Shown here: in pieces, positions 25,594-34,327 of the stretch
Numbering within the stretch: the stretch's first letter is position 1
Layout: each line of letters starts with the position of its first letter
Source: Chitinophaga sp. SYP-B3965
GTDB taxonomy: Bacteria; Bacteroidota; Bacteroidia; Chitinophagales; Chitinophagaceae
Assembly: GCF_009647655.1 (NCBI RefSeq)
Contig: NZ_WJFD01000001.1
Span: 1-64,000, forward strand
Direction of reading: 5' to 3'
DNA length: 64,000 nt
The notes under the pieces: generated by a model
What the model was told of the DNA's origin: nothing
Databases searched by the model: none
What the model saw: only the letters and a program-made list of their open reading frames with translations
Position numbers and translations under genes: made by a program

Positions 25594-26464
25594 GTTGATA
25601 AGCTTTTAAAGCTTTGTAATAATTCTCATATCCTTCAGGATGAGAGCCCAGGAAAAGAAAAGGCTCTATCAGTTCCAGTTCCATCAGGCTCAGTTCTTCT
25701 TCAATGATCACGCCATCCACACGTGCATATAAACAGTCTTTCGCAAACTGCTGCACATAAGCCGTAGCGCTTTCAATGTGTTTTGCAGCTGGTTCTTCTG
25801 TATGCACCGTACCACCATGATATTGCTGCACCCTGAAATCCCCCGCTTTCGGTCTCTTCACAACACTATGACTGTACTTTCCATCCAGAAAAACAAAAGA
25901 CCATTCCCCTTCTGTAGCAATCTCTTTGATGTAAGGTTGCACCAGGTATGCTTCTTCCTGTACCAAAGGTTCCAGGATAGTGGCATAGTTTGCTGCTTCA
26001 GATAGCGGAATGGTGAAAGTATTCTTTGCACCTGCGCTGATACAAGGTTTTACGATCAGCTGCGTGGTGGAGAAATGTTCAAACCAGGAGAGCAGGTTAA
26101 ACTGCGCTCCCTTTTTTATAATAGCGGAAGGTATAACAGATAAACCGGCAGCAGTGATATCTTGCAGGTAATGTTTGTCCGTGTTCCATTTCACTACGGC
26201 GTAAGGGTTAATGAGTGGAAGTCCTGCTGCTTCGATGCTATCCAGCCATGCATGAAAAGCGCCAATGTTTTCGTGATAATCCCAGGGCGATTTTAATAAT
26301 ACCCGGTCGTATTCCTGCCAGTTAACAGCAGGATCATTCCAGATCACTTTGTGGAGATTAACACCTTTCTCTAACAGGAAATGAAGCAATACACTTTCTT
26401 CATCTTCCACAGTAGGTGCTACATATTTCTCCTGCGTGGTATAGCAAACGTATGCGATCTTCAT
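25580..26464 (-). CDS. ATP-grasp domain enzyme (RimK/ligase-like)
   Basis: This 294-residue protein fits the ATP-grasp superfamily of carboxylate-amine ligases. The N-terminal part has RVLLKSPWDYHENIGAF. The central part has WNTDKHYLQDITAAGL, with the basic and acidic residues expected for the ATP lid, and QLIVKPCISAGAKNTF. The C-terminal part has AKDCLYARVDGVI and LMELELIEPFLFL, the acidic Mg-binding strand, after GDFRVQQYHGG. Such enzymes join a carboxylate to an amine, for example to make dipeptides or peptide tags. The specific product is unknown. The coupled LysE exporter and the divergent MocR regulator suggest an amino-acid or peptide product that is exported. Confidence 0.83.
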   Translation of the reverse strand: MKIAYVCYTTQEKYVAPTVEDEESVLLHFLLEKGVNLHKVIWNDPAVNWQEYDRVLLKSPWDYHENIGAFHAWLDSIEAAGLPLINPYAVVKWNTDKHYLQDITAAGLSVIPSAIIKKGAQFNLLSWFEHFSTTQLIVKPCISAGAKNTFTIPLSEAANYATILEPLVQEEAYLVQPYIKEIATEGEWSFVFLDGKYSHSVVKRPKAGDFRVQQYHGGTVHTEEPAAKHIESATAYVQQFAKDCLYARVDGVIIEEELSLMELELIEPFLFLGSHPEGYENYYKALKAYQHDTI

Positions 26465-26550
26465 GTCATTTTATTTTTGAACCTGAACAAAAGTAACAGT
26501 ATATTGGCATTGCAGAAAGAGCCATTTTATACAATTTTGACAGTGCCATT

Positions 26551-28011
26551 ATGAGCAAGACAACTCCCCGGATACCACTGCCTTTCATTAAGATACAAAA
26601 AGGGAATACAGCCCCTATGTATCTTCAATTGTATGAGCAGATCAAGGCCGCCATTTTCAGTGCCCGCCTGAAAGAAGGAGAGCGGATGCCCTCTACCCGG
26701 CACCTGGCCACAGACCTGGATATTTCCCGCAACAGTGTGTTCCAGGCTTATGAACAACTGATCCTCGAAGGATACCTGGCCGGGAAAAAAGGAGACGGTA
26801 CTTATGTAAGCGCCAAACTCAATCCCATCAGCGCTTCCACCAGGAAAACAATGCCGGTGAAATACAACGATGTGGCCCTGCCGGATGAAGTATTACGCAA
26901 GGATAGCACAGTAGAACCGGTAATGCCTTTCCAAAACTCTGTACCCTCCATCCACCAGTTTCCTTTCAAAATATGGTCTGGCCTTGCCGCAGAAGTATAC
27001 CGTGAAGTGCATTCCCTGCATCTGGGATATGGAGAAACACTGGGGCATTTGCCCTTAAGGGAAGCATTGGTAGATTACCTGCGCATCAACCGCTCCATTA
27101 TCTGTGAGGCAGATCAGATCCTTATTGTAAATGGTTCCCGCCAGGCCCTGAACCTTGCCGCACAGGCCCTGATCCGGAAAGGGGACCTCTGCTGGATGGA
27201 AGATCCCGGATACCTGGGAGCGCGGGCTGCTATGACACGATGGGGTGGAAAAGTATGTCCCATACCCATTACAGAGAACGGACTGGATATTGCTTATGCC
27301 ATGAAACATTATCCGGAAGCACGTTTCGTATATCTCACCCCTTCTCACCAATATCCTTTAGGGGCTACCATGCCATTAAGTGAACGCCTGAAATTACTGA
27401 AATGGGCAGCGCGGCATAAAATGTGGATCGTGGAAGATGACTACGACAGCGAGTTCCGCTACAACGGACGTCCGGTACCTGCATTGAAAGGATTGGACGA
27501 TCATGGCAATGTGATCTATACCGGCACTTTCAGCAAAGTGCTCTTTCCCGCGCTGAGGATAGGTTACATGGTTTTACCCTCTGCTGCCATTGCACAGCAG
27601 TTCAAGATGGTGAAATCTACAATAGACAGGCAGAGCCCTGTAATAGATCAGGCCATCGTTACGCAGTTTATGTTGAAAGGTCATTTCGCACGGCACCTGA
27701 GAAAGATGCGGACGCTCTACAAAAAACAACAGGAAGAACTGGTGGCATTATTAGAAAAACATCTCAGCAAATATATCCTGGTAGCGCCTGCGGATACAGG
27801 CATGCATTTCATTGCATGGCTGAAACGCCCTTGCAACATGAAAAAGCTCATCACAGCTGCTTTGGCAGAAGGTGTGATCCTTATTCCGGTGAATGAATTT
27901 GCCATGAAGTTCAAACAGGAAGATGGCTTCATTTTTGGATTTACGGGGTATGGCGTACCGGAAATGGAAAAAGCAGTACTGGTTTTGAAGAAGCTATTAG
28001 AGCGGAATTAA
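26551..28011 (+). CDS. MocR-type GntR regulator with aminotransferase domain
   Basis: This 486-residue protein has a GntR winged helix (about 17-85: YLQLYEQIKAAIFSARLKEG, then RMPSTRHLATDLDISRNSVF). A linker and a fold-type-I aminotransferase domain (about 115-480) follow. The PLP lysine is K329 in YTGTFSKVLFPALRIGYM, and VEDDYDSEFRY holds the Asp that contacts the cofactor. MocR proteins use PLP and an amino compound as effectors to control adjacent genes. It is divergent from the ATP-grasp/LysE pair across 86 bases, the natural place for its operator. That it regulates them is inferred from this layout. Confidence 0.93.
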   Translation: MSKTTPRIPLPFIKIQKGNTAPMYLQLYEQIKAAIFSARLKEGERMPSTRHLATDLDISRNSVFQAYEQLILEGYLAGKKGDGTYVSAKLNPISASTRKTMPVKYNDVALPDEVLRKDSTVEPVMPFQNSVPSIHQFPFKIWSGLAAEVYREVHSLHLGYGETLGHLPLREALVDYLRINRSIICEADQILIVNGSRQALNLAAQALIRKGDLCWMEDPGYLGARAAMTRWGGKVCPIPITENGLDIAYAMKHYPEARFVYLTPSHQYPLGATMPLSERLKLLKWAARHKMWIVEDDYDSEFRYNGRPVPALKGLDDHGNVIYTGTFSKVLFPALRIGYMVLPSAAIAQQFKMVKSTIDRQSPVIDQAIVTQFMLKGHFARHLRKMRTLYKKQQEELVALLEKHLSKYILVAPADTGMHFIAWLKRPCNMKKLITAALAEGVILIPVNEFAMKFKQEDGFIFGFTGYGVPEMEKAVLVLKKLLERN

Positions 28012-28012
28012 T

Positions 28013-28020
28013 TAATTTTG
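28013..28020 (+). promoter_or_regulatory. Putative -7 box for the TPR protein gene
   Basis: TAATTTTG matches the TAnnTTTG consensus exactly and lies 18 bases before the ATG at 28038, just after the MocR stop. A TTTTG at 27983-27987 is the nearest -33-like element, but its spacing (25 bases) is longer than usual. Confidence 0.5.
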
Positions 28021-28037
28021 CACCTCAAATCAGATAT

Positions 28038-28877
28038 ATGGAAGGGAGATTTTTCACACAGGAGCAGTTCATCAAACAATTTTCCGAAGAAGTCCTTTGG
28101 GCAGCTGCGGTCTATGATCGCCTGATCAAGAGCGGTTTCCAGGAATATGCCTTGGGTGAATTCGACTTCCTTTTCGTGGCAGATCAAAGAGAAAAGCTGG
28201 AGAAATTAAGTGCTTTTCTTACCAATACATATGGATTAAAAATAGGAGAGATAGGAGAGAAGGAAGGCCTGCTGGGTTTCACAGGTATTTCCCCTATGTT
28301 CCCGATAGACCAGGATAATCTATTAGCCTGGGGCATTGATCTCTACTTCAAAGGTTTTGAATTTGATTGCAAACTGGATGGATATGGCACCTTTGCCAGC
28401 CCGGATAATAAAGAATTCCCCAACCTGGAACTAAGCCAGCTGGCCTATTACTTCGACTTGGGGATCAGTTCTTACAACAACCGTAATTACGGTGCATCCA
28501 TCATTCATTTCACCTCCGCCATCAAGATCTTCCCCGAAAACCCCAACACCTGGTATTCCCGCGCCATAGCCAAAGAAGCCATTTTCCTCACCGCCAAAGC
28601 CCGCGAGGATTATGATAAAGCCATAGAACTGGCACCCACATTCAAAGAAGCTTACATCAACAGAGCCGTAAACAAAAGTGAAACAGAAGACTATACCAGC
28701 GCCATCGAAGACTTCAACAAAGCCATAGAACTAGACGCAAACAACGCCCCCGTATATTTCAACCGTGGCAACATAAAATACGCCCTCGGAGATAAAGACG
28801 GCGCCATCGAAGATTGGAAGAAAGCAAAAGGCCTCGGTGCAGACTACGCTGCAGACAGGCTGAGAGAGTTGAGTTGA
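28038..28877 (+). CDS. TPR-repeat protein of unknown role
   Basis: This 279-residue protein has no signal peptide. The first 130 residues form an alpha/beta region with no family I recognise (for example LWAAAVYDRLIKSGFQEYAL). Residues about 133-275 contain four TPR-like repeats: YFDLGISSYNNRNYGASIIH, TWYSRAIAKEAIFLTAKARE, AYINRAVNKSETEDYTSAIE and VYFNRGNIKYALGDKDGAIE. TPRs bind protein partners, so it is a likely cytoplasmic scaffold or adaptor. Codon use becomes more C-rich towards the end, which does not affect the reading. Its own promoter box lies just upstream. Confidence 0.8.
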   Translation: MEGRFFTQEQFIKQFSEEVLWAAAVYDRLIKSGFQEYALGEFDFLFVADQREKLEKLSAFLTNTYGLKIGEIGEKEGLLGFTGISPMFPIDQDNLLAWGIDLYFKGFEFDCKLDGYGTFASPDNKEFPNLELSQLAYYFDLGISSYNNRNYGASIIHFTSAIKIFPENPNTWYSRAIAKEAIFLTAKAREDYDKAIELAPTFKEAYINRAVNKSETEDYTSAIEDFNKAIELDANNAPVYFNRGNIKYALGDKDGAIEDWKKAKGLGADYAADRLRELS

Positions 28878-28954
28878 TTATTTTAGTTTAAAAGAAAAAA
28901 CATCCAAAAAAACAAAACACAATCGCCGCTTCTGGCCGGCTAAATAAACGCAGG

Positions 28955-29374
28955 CTAAACCCTCTCCCTAACAAGCCCCCTCACCAGCCTATCAACCTCC
29001 ACATTAAAAGGAACCCCCTCCCCATGCGCCTTCACCTTCACAAAAGTAACCTCCATCGCAGCCTCCAACGCAAGAAACTCCCGAACCAGATCAGCATTCC
29101 TGATGGCAGCACCCTTTTTCGTCATAAACCCCTTAGCCCCCAGCTTCCTCCCAACCAACCCCGTCACATACTGACTATCCGAATAAACCGTCACGCTGCC
29201 AGTACCCACAAACCGCAACGCTTTGATCACCGCCAGCAACTCCATCCGCTGATGCGTGGTATTCACCTCCTTCCCCGATAAAACAATCTTCTCCGACGAA
29301 GGAGTAAGAATAACCGCCCCCCAGGCCCCCAGCAGGTTCTGAGTGTTACAACTCCCATCCGTATATATATCCAT
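28955..29374 (-). CDS. Ribonuclease HI-family protein
   Basis: This 139-residue protein is near the size of bacterial RNase HI. The DEDD active site is visible: D6 in IYTDGSCN, E45 in HQRMELLAVI, D66 in VYSDSQYV and D128 in FNVEVDRLVR, with H116 in KVKAHGEG on the flexible loop. It would cut RNA in RNA-DNA hybrids using Mg2+. It is convergent with the TPR gene. The 77 bases between them hold a T-rich minus-strand run after a weak GCCG/CGGC stem, which may be a terminator. Divergent from the DEAD-like helicase gene. Confidence 0.88.
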   Translation of the reverse strand: MDIYTDGSCNTQNLLGAWGAVILTPSSEKIVLSGKEVNTTHQRMELLAVIKALRFVGTGSVTVYSDSQYVTGLVGRKLGAKGFMTKKGAAIRNADLVREFLALEAAMEVTFVKVKAHGEGVPFNVEVDRLVRGLVRERV

Positions 29375-29419
29375 ATCCCTAAATGTAAGTATGAATTTCG
29401 CCTAACCCAAGAATAGCGC

Positions 29420-29427
29420 TATTTTTG
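29420..29427 (+). promoter_or_regulatory. Putative -7 box for the DEAD-box-like helicase gene
   Basis: TATTTTTG fits TAnnTTTG exactly, with TTTC at 29396-29399, a one-base variant of the -33 TTTG, 20 bases upstream. The longest open frame of the helicase gene would begin at a TTG inside this box (29425), so the ATG at 29452 is the true start. Confidence 0.55.
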
Positions 29428-29451
29428 CAGTTCATTTTTCTACAGGTACAT

Positions 29452-30792
29452 ATGACTTTCGAAGATCTGAATCTTAATAAACCTTTACTGGCAGCGCTGA
29501 AGGACTTGAATTTTACAACACCTACCACCATCCAGAGCAGGGTTTTCTCTGTCACCATGAGTGGCCGTGATGTATGCGGAATAGCCCAGACCGGTACCGG
29601 TAAAACATTCGCCTACCTGTTACCCTGCCTGAGAATGTGGACTTTCACGAAAGACAGGTTCCCCCAGATCCTCATCGTTGTACCTACAAGGGAACTGGTT
29701 GTACAGGTAGTAGAATCCGTTAAAAAGCTGAGCACGCACCAAAGTGTGGAAGTTGCCGGTTTCTATGGCGGAGCAAATATGAACCCCCAAATGGCCGTGG
29801 CAGAAGGGAAACTGGACGTGGTAGTAGCCACACCCGGCAGGCTGGTGGATATTGTGCTGAGTGGCGCCCTCAAACTCAAAGCCATCAAGAGATTGGTGAT
29901 AGATGAAGTAGATGAAATGCTGAATCTGGGGTTCCGTGCACAGTTGAAGAATATTTTGGATCTGTTGCCGCTGAAACGCCAGAACCTCCTTTTTTCCGCT
30001 ACTATTACACCGGATGTGGAAGAACTCATAAAAACGTTCTTTAACAACCCCGATTACATAGAAGCCGCGCCAGTAGGTACGCCGCTGGCAAATATTACCC
30101 AGAAGGCTTATATGGTCCCCAACTTCTACACGAAAGTGAACCTCCTGGGTTTGTTGTTAAGAGAAGAAACGGAGATGACCAAAGTACTGGTCTTCGCCTC
30201 TACGAAAAAGCTGGCGGATGAATTATACGAACCCCTCGCGCTGGAATTCCCCGAAAAAGTAGGCGTGATCCACTCCAATAAAGAACAGAACCATCGTTTC
30301 AATACCGTAAAGCAATTCCAGTCCGGCAACTATAGCCTGCTGATAGCAACAGATATCATTGCCCGCGGACTGGATATTTCAGAAGTAACCCACGTCATCA
30401 ACTTCGACATGCCGGAACAACCGGAAAGTTACATCCACCGTATTGGCAGAACAGGTCGTTTTGATAAAAAAGGGATTGCCATCAGTTTCATCACCGAGAA
30501 GGACAAAGAAGTACAGGATAAGATAGAAGCATTGATGAACTATCAGATCCCTGTTGCCGAACTGCCTGAAAACCTGGAGATCTCCACTGAACTAACACCA
30601 GAGGAAGAACCAGGTTTCATCGTTCCTAATATCGTCTTAAAACAACGGAAGCGGGAAGATGTAGGTACCGCCTTCCATGATAAAGCAGCCCACAATCAAA
30701 AGAAGAATGTGAAGGTGCGCCACTCAGAGAAGATGAAGCAGAAATACGGCAAGCCTAAAACCCGCGGAGCAAAACCCAAAGGGAAAAATTAA
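29452..30792 (+). CDS. DEAD/DEAH-box-family ATP-dependent RNA helicase with DEVD motif II
   Basis: This 446-residue protein has the standard helicase core: the Q-motif region TFEDLNLNKPLLAAL, motif I AQTGTGKT (45-52), Ia PTREL, motif II DEVD (151-154) instead of the classic DEAD, motif III SAT (182-184), and motif VI HRIGRTGR. The C-terminal tail (about 395-446) is Lys/Arg-rich (KQRKREDVG, AKPKGKN) and likely binds RNA. It should unwind short RNA duplexes, for example in ribosome assembly or cold adaptation. DEVD retains the two catalytic acids. Stop codon overlaps the convergent NTF2-like gene by four bases. Confidence 0.93.
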   Translation: MTFEDLNLNKPLLAALKDLNFTTPTTIQSRVFSVTMSGRDVCGIAQTGTGKTFAYLLPCLRMWTFTKDRFPQILIVVPTRELVVQVVESVKKLSTHQSVEVAGFYGGANMNPQMAVAEGKLDVVVATPGRLVDIVLSGALKLKAIKRLVIDEVDEMLNLGFRAQLKNILDLLPLKRQNLLFSATITPDVEELIKTFFNNPDYIEAAPVGTPLANITQKAYMVPNFYTKVNLLGLLLREETEMTKVLVFASTKKLADELYEPLALEFPEKVGVIHSNKEQNHRFNTVKQFQSGNYSLLIATDIIARGLDISEVTHVINFDMPEQPESYIHRIGRTGRFDKKGIAISFITEKDKEVQDKIEALMNYQIPVAELPENLEISTELTPEEEPGFIVPNIVLKQRKREDVGTAFHDKAAHNQKKNVKVRHSEKMKQKYGKPKTRGAKPKGKN

Positions 30793-31205
30793 AGAAGCCC
30801 TTTCTCCTTCAATAATTTCATTTCATCCTCATGTGATATGTACAGCACGATCTTCGGCGTTCCATCAACTACCCGTATGATATAACTGATATCGAAAGTG
30901 ATCATCTCATCACCCGTTTTCTGAAAGGTCATGCCGAATTTCACTTTTACGAGATAGTGTAAAACATCCAGCTCAGTGGTATCTACGGAAACAATGTATG
31001 TACCCGTGCGACCCACTTTTTTATAATGCGTATCAATATCTGCATACTTAGCAACAAGTTCCTTGTTGTTCTCCATGGGCATAATGCCATTGGGGTCTGT
31101 GAAGATGAAATGAGCAGCATAAGCGTCGGCTATTTTTTGGGCATTGTTTTCATCGCCCCATTTCACATAGTCGTCGAAGAACTTTTTAAAATCAGCGTTT
31201 TTCAT
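30789..31205 (-). CDS. SnoaL/NTF2-like protein
   Basis: This 138-residue protein with no signal peptide has the NTF2-like layout: two N-terminal helices (FKKFFDDYVKWGDENNAQKI), the strand-turn region AAHFIFTDPNGIMPMENNKE, and a C-terminal curved sheet (FDISYIIRVVDGTPKIVLYI). No catalytic set is identifiable. It overlaps the 3' end of the helicase gene by four bases (convergent) and is divergent from another small NTF2-like gene at 31294. The two are likely old relatives, but similarity is limited to fold pattern. Role unknown. Confidence 0.78.
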   Translation of the reverse strand: MKNADFKKFFDDYVKWGDENNAQKIADAYAAHFIFTDPNGIMPMENNKELVAKYADIDTHYKKVGRTGTYIVSVDTTELDVLHYLVKVKFGMTFQKTGDEMITFDISYIIRVVDGTPKIVLYISHEDEMKLLKEKGLL

Positions 31206-31293
31206 AAGATGAACATTTCGGAAATTGTTGCATAAATAATGCCGGTTTGCCCTATGTTTTAGTTAAATTACGGAACACAAAAACCTTATTGTT

Positions 31294-31653
31294 ATGAGTA
31301 TTCAGGAATTAGCCTCCAGGCTCGCAAACTACTGTCGTGAAGGGCAATTTGAGACAGCGCAGAAAGAGCTGTTTGCAGACGATATAGTAAGTATAGAAGC
31401 ATTTGCCACACCGGGTTTTGAGAAGGAAACAAAAGGAATGGAAGCAAACATTGCAAAAGGACAGCTGTTCAATTCAACGGTACAGGAAGTACATAGTATT
31501 GCTGTTTCAGAGCCATTGATCACAGAAAATACCATCGCTTTTACCCTGGATATGGACCTTACCATGAAAGAAAGAGGCCGTACCAGGATGAATGAGCTGT
31601 GTGTATATACTGTAAAGGATGGAAAAATTATTGCAGAACAGTTTTTCTACTAA
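31294..31653 (+). CDS. Small SnoaL-like NTF2-fold protein
   Basis: This 119-residue cytoplasmic protein has the SnoaL-like pattern: a helical start (IQELASRLANYCREGQFETA), FADDIVSIEAFATPGFEKE, then KGMEANIAKGQLFNS and a C-terminal sheet ending ELCVYTVKDGKIIAEQFFY. Members bind small molecules or act as isomerases. It is followed after six bases by a DUF1415 gene, so the two share a transcript. Substrate unknown. Confidence 0.83.
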   Translation: MSIQELASRLANYCREGQFETAQKELFADDIVSIEAFATPGFEKETKGMEANIAKGQLFNSTVQEVHSIAVSEPLITENTIAFTLDMDLTMKERGRTRMNELCVYTVKDGKIIAEQFFY

Positions 31654-31659
31654 ACGAAA

Positions 31660-32193
31660 ATGGTAGAAATAATTGCACAAACGAAGAATTGGATCAGGGA
31701 AGTTGTGGTAGGATGTAATTTCTGTCCATTTGCAGCGAAAGAGCTGAAGCAGGATACCATTCATTACGAAGTAGTACAAACAACAGGATTAAATGCCGCA
31801 AGGCTGGCTTTCCTGGCAGAATGTGTTCGCCTGGATAATGATGAAAGCATTGCCACCACCATGCTTATTTTTCCCGATGCATTCCCCGTTTTCCTGGATT
31901 ACCTGGAACTCGTGGATGCTGTGGAAAAAATGCTACGGCAAAAAGGGTATCGGGGTATTTACCAGGTAGCCAGTTTTCATCCTTTATACCAGTTTGCAGA
32001 TACAGCATTAGAGGATGCCGCCAATTATACCAACAGGTCCGTTTACCCGATGTTACATATACTCAGGGAAGCGCAGATAGAGAAGGCCTTGTTGAATTTC
32101 GCGGACCCGCAAAGTATTCCGGAGCGGAACATCAACTTTGCCCGGGAAAAGGGCGCCGCATATATGAAGATGTTAAGAGATAGTTGCCTATAA
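31660..32193 (+). CDS. DUF1415-family protein
   Basis: This 177-residue cytoplasmic protein matches DUF1415. It carries WIREVVVGCNFCPFA near the start, with a CxxC-like pair (C25 and C28), and a middle segment YRGIYQVASFHPLYQFAD followed by NRSVYPMLHILRE. The conserved Cys and His residues suggest a metal site or redox role, but the activity of the family is unknown. It is the second gene of a two-gene unit with the SnoaL-like protein and ends at a perfect hairpin. Confidence 0.85.
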   Translation: MVEIIAQTKNWIREVVVGCNFCPFAAKELKQDTIHYEVVQTTGLNAARLAFLAECVRLDNDESIATTMLIFPDAFPVFLDYLELVDAVEKMLRQKGYRGIYQVASFHPLYQFADTALEDAANYTNRSVYPMLHILREAQIEKALLNFADPQSIPERNINFAREKGAAYMKMLRDSCL

Positions 32194-32198
32194 ACAAT

Positions 32199-32225
32199 CA
32201 GGGCTGACCATAACGGTCAGCCCTG
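32199..32225. terminator. Hairpin between convergent genes, probable terminator
   Basis: CAGGGCTGACC (32199-32209) and GGTCAGCCCTG (32215-32225) form a perfect 11-bp stem with a five-base loop. It has no long T run on either strand. Its position, six bases after one stop and five before the other, supports a role at transcript ends. The inner GGCTGACC/GGTCAGCC is the same as in the terminator at 11942. Confidence 0.65.
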
Positions 32226-32229
32226 GTCG

Positions 32230-32454
32230 TTATACTTTCTTAGGCGGTAAGCTGAACGCTACTGCTTCATGTTCAAAATGACCTTTATGAGAACCGTCGC
32301 AGAAGGGTTTGTTCTGAGAACGCCCGCACCTGCAGATGGACACCACATCCCTTCCTGCTAAGTCGTATACGTTCCCGTTTTTGTCAACAATTTCAAAGTC
32401 TCCCTCAACTTTCAGGGAGCCATTATTGTTAACAGTGATTTTAGTAGTAGCCAT
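32230..32454 (-). CDS. CDGSH iron-sulfur domain protein
   Basis: The longer frame begins at a TTG (32478); the ATG at 32454 (MATTKITVNN...) is the natural start, giving 74 residues. The C-terminal part has the CDGSH signature, C41 and C43 in SICRCGRSQNKPFCDGSHKG together with C52 and H56. These four hold a [2Fe-2S] cluster with one His ligand. Such small proteins act in electron or cluster transfer. Only one CDGSH unit is present and there is no membrane segment. It is divergent from the serine hydrolase gene. Confidence 0.92.
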   Translation of the reverse strand: MATTKITVNNNGSLKVEGDFEIVDKNGNVYDLAGRDVVSICRCGRSQNKPFCDGSHKGHFEHEAVAFSLPPKKV

Positions 32455-32520
32455 TATAATTTGATTGTTAGCCCGCAAAAGTAGGGTAAATGCTTATATT
32501 AGCACACTAATTTATGCAGT

Positions 32521-34323
32521 ATGAAAAAAATACTCCTGTGCCTTTGTACACTAACCATTTACACGGTTACGTTAGCCCAGCAGGATGCCCGTCTGAAGAA
32601 TATTGACGCCATCGCTGAAGAAGTCCTGAAAGACTGGCATGGCGCCGGTTTTGCAGTAGCGGTTGTAGAAAGGGATAAGATCATCTATGCCAAAGGTTTC
32701 GGTTACCGGGATGTGGAAAAGAAACTACCCGTAACGCCCAATACCCAGTTCGCAATAGGATCCTGTACAAAATCCTTTACAGCCGCCCTCATAGGTTCAT
32801 TAAACCAGGAAGGGTTGGTAGATATAGACAAACCGGTAAGGGAATATCTGCCCGCGTTGAAGTTCTACAACAACGAAATGAATGAACAGATCACTTTACG
32901 CGATATGATGTGCCACCGTACCGGCCTTTCCCGTTATGATCTTTCCTGGTTCATGTTCAATTCAGCTTCTAAAGACAGCCTGCTCCAGCGGATCCAGTAC
33001 CATGAACCCTCAGCTCCCCTCCGTACGAGGTGGCAATACAACAACTGGATGTTCCTGGCACAGGGCGTAGTAGCAGAGAAGGTTACTGGCAAAAGCTGGG
33101 AAGATAATATTGAAGAGCGGTTCTTCCGGAAACTGGACATGAATAATTCCAATCTCACCATAGATGGTTTAAAGAAAAATCCAGAACCTGCTATTGGATA
33201 CTTTGTGGAAAATGATAGTGCCATTAAGAAGATAGATTACTTTAACATCAATGCCATGGCACCTGCCGGCAGCATTAATAGTAGTGTGAACGATATGGCC
33301 AATTGGGTGATCACCTGGATCATGGGTGGGAAGTTCAAAGGCAAAGAAGTTTTGAACGCCAACTATATAAAGGAAGCCGTGAGTGCCCAAATGTCGATGG
33401 GTGGCGGAGCACCGGCACCTATGGATATGTCGGATATTCATTCTAACGCATATGGTTTTGGCTGGATGCTTACTTCCTATCGCGGGCATTACCAGGTAGA
33501 GCATGGTGGCAATATCAATGGTTTTACTGCGAGCGCCTGCTTCTATCCTACGGATAATATCGGGATCATTATCCTCAGCAATCAGAATGCTTCCATTATG
33601 CCCACCATTATGAGGAATAAGATCTCAGATAAGCTGCTGGGACTGAAAGACATTAACTGGAATAAGTACTACCTCGATAAGACCAAAAAACCTAAGATGC
33701 CCAAAGACACTGCTGCAAAAGAAGCAGAAGTAGTAAAAGGCGCAGACATTTCCCGCCCGGCAGAAGATTTTACAGGATACTACGAGAACAAAGGATACGG
33801 GAAATTTGAAATAGTAGCAAAAGGTGATTCCCTGTTTGCGCAAATACCGGATGGCAGCACCTGGTATTTAAAACATTATTGCTATGATATTTATGATCCC
33901 GCACCAATAGATAAAGAAAAAGGTGTCAGTAAAGATACATACCCCTGGCGTTTCACTTTCCGTACGGACGAGAATGGAAAGATTGCACAGGTGAGTGTAC
34001 CCATGGAATCTCCTGTTAAGCCAACGGTTTTTACCAGAACAGAAAAGGGATTAGCCCTCAAAGCCGATGATCTTAAGAAGTACGAAGGGGATTATGTATT
34101 AATGGGTGTAATCAGCAAAATATACCGCAAAGGAGGGGAGCAATTGTTCCTTACCGTACCCGGCCAGCCGGAATATACCTTAATACCTTCCGGCAAAGAT
34201 AAGTTCAGTATTAAAGGATTAGCAGGATTTAATCTCCAGTTCACCCTTGATGATAAACAGGAAGTTACAGAGCTTACCTTCCTTCAACCCAATGGAAAGT
34301 TCAAAGCCACTAAAAAGAAATGA
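32521..34323 (+). CDS. Secreted serine hydrolase, class C beta-lactamase/esterase family with C-terminal DUF3471
   Basis: This 600-residue protein has a signal peptide (1-19, ending TLAQ). The serine hydrolase domain (about 25-380) shows SxxK at S81-C-T-K84, YxN at Y173-N-N175 and the HGG box at 328-330. These are the nucleophile and helper residues of class C beta-lactamases, D-peptidases and esterases. Residues about 405-500 match the DUF3471 beta-barrel-like domain often appended to this group, followed by a second similar unit to the end. It could act on peptidoglycan peptides, esters or beta-lactams; sequence does not decide. Single-gene unit with a strong terminator. Confidence 0.9.
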   Translation: MKKILLCLCTLTIYTVTLAQQDARLKNIDAIAEEVLKDWHGAGFAVAVVERDKIIYAKGFGYRDVEKKLPVTPNTQFAIGSCTKSFTAALIGSLNQEGLVDIDKPVREYLPALKFYNNEMNEQITLRDMMCHRTGLSRYDLSWFMFNSASKDSLLQRIQYHEPSAPLRTRWQYNNWMFLAQGVVAEKVTGKSWEDNIEERFFRKLDMNNSNLTIDGLKKNPEPAIGYFVENDSAIKKIDYFNINAMAPAGSINSSVNDMANWVITWIMGGKFKGKEVLNANYIKEAVSAQMSMGGGAPAPMDMSDIHSNAYGFGWMLTSYRGHYQVEHGGNINGFTASACFYPTDNIGIIILSNQNASIMPTIMRNKISDKLLGLKDINWNKYYLDKTKKPKMPKDTAAKEAEVVKGADISRPAEDFTGYYENKGYGKFEIVAKGDSLFAQIPDGSTWYLKHYCYDIYDPAPIDKEKGVSKDTYPWRFTFRTDENGKIAQVSVPMESPVKPTVFTRTEKGLALKADDLKKYEGDYVLMGVISKIYRKGGEQLFLTVPGQPEYTLIPSGKDKFSIKGLAGFNLQFTLDDKQEVTELTFLQPNGKFKATKKK

Positions 34324-34327
34324 TTCT

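Noticed and set aside
26504..26550. Repeated GCCATT/GGCATT strings as a MocR operator
   Set aside because: The copies are short and irregularly spaced; a binding site in this gap is likely but cannot be pinned down from sequence.
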